DNA of 6,360 bases. Origin: Flavobacteriales bacterium. Its GTDB lineage: Bacteria; Bacteroidota; Bacteroidia; Flavobacteriales; Weeksellaceae. Positions 6,100 through 6,360 of this stretch are shown here, one piece after another; the first letter of the stretch is position 1; each line of letters opens with the position of its first letter. A program made the translations under genes and the position numbers. Under the pieces are notes generated by a model, which was given only the letters and a program-made list of their open reading frames with translations, searched no databases and was not told the origin of the DNA. The stretch is from the NCBI GenBank assembly GCA_900770875.1, contig CAAGLV010000185.1, positions 1 to 6,360 of the forward strand, read 5' to 3'.

Positions 6100-6360
6100 T
6101 TAATTATAGTTTTGACGACCCAATTCGCCTTTTAAATTTGTTTCGTATTGTATTCTAAATTCTTCTTTACTTAAGTTTTGTCCCAATAGATAAATGGCTT
6201 TTGTTATAGCAGCTTCCATCGTTAAATCATAACTAGAAATTGCGCCCATTTCTAATAAAGCATCACTTGTTGCATATCGACCAATTTCAACCATACCTCC
6301 AGAGCATTGAGTATTGATGATAAGATGAATTCCTTGGTTAACTTTTTCTTTTAATAAGTC
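6100..6360 (-). CDS. ansA: Type I L-asparaginase (AnsA-like), C-terminal part (5' end outside window)
   Basis: Cytoplasmic-type asparaginase hydrolysing L-asparagine to aspartate and ammonia. The frame is open to the right edge, giving 86 residues of a usual ~340. The internal Met at 6294 is not the start: upstream in frame the sequence reads IHLIINTQCSGG and joins MVEIGRYATS. Family landmarks are TQCSGG, VEIGRYATS, GAISSYDLTMEAAITKAIYL and a closing LKGELGRQ, which parallel the E. coli AnsA C-terminus (TQCMSG, GGYATG, ADMTVEATLTK, LRGEL). This is the C-terminal domain. The catalytic threonines are in the N-terminal part, outside the window. The TAA stop lies 18 bases from the insertion sequence. 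No terminator remains in those 18 bases, so transcripts probably run into the element. Whether the gene is intact cannot be judged. Confidence 0.92.
   Translation of the reverse strand, partial: DLLKEKVNQGIHLIINTQCSGGMVEIGRYATSDALLEMGAISSYDLTMEAAITKAIYLLGQNLSKEEFRIQYETNLKGELGRQNYN

Noticed and set aside
6084..6102. Direct repeat TTGATTA at 6084-6090 and 6096-6102
   Set aside because: It is seven bases in A+T-rich DNA, expected by chance, and not placed as a target duplication.

Overview
The window is A+T-rich chromosomal DNA that looks like a flavobacterium (Bacteroidota). Three things point there: a TonB-dependent-type outer-membrane barrel protein with an N-terminal carboxypeptidase-regulatory-like domain, one candidate promoter of the Bacteroidota type (TTTG-N19-TAnnTTTG), and starts without clear Shine-Dalgarno sites. 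The genus cannot be fixed from this sequence.

Layout, left to right. (1) Bases 1-1213, + strand: the C-terminal part of the methylmalonyl-CoA mutase large subunit, entering from the left edge and ending with the complete B12-binding domain. (2) 1214-1286: a hairpin terminator overlapped by a candidate promoter. (3) 1287-1799, +: a small three-helix membrane protein that I do not recognise. (4) 1857-4613, +: a 918-residue outer-membrane beta-barrel receptor-like protein. (5) 4614-4638: what looks like one arm of a terminator. (6) 4639-6081: a complete 1443-bp IS3-family, IS150-group insertion sequence, transcribed on the - strand. It has imperfect terminal inverted repeats, orfA and orfB overlapping in the -1 frame, and an A AAA AAG frameshift heptamer. 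(7) 6100-6360, -: the C-terminal part of a type I (AnsA-like) L-asparaginase, running off the right edge.

The receptor gene (+) and the asparaginase gene (-) converge, and the insertion sequence sits in the short gap between them. It reads in the same direction as the asparaginase gene. Apart from the mobile element, the genes are ordinary housekeeping or envelope genes with no evident common pathway, and no gap without a gene exceeds 75 bases. I see no undescribed multi-gene system. The most interesting structure is regulatory. The element appears to have landed in the shared bidirectional terminator of the two convergent genes. It carries a strong hairpin near each end that could stop transcription arriving from either neighbour.
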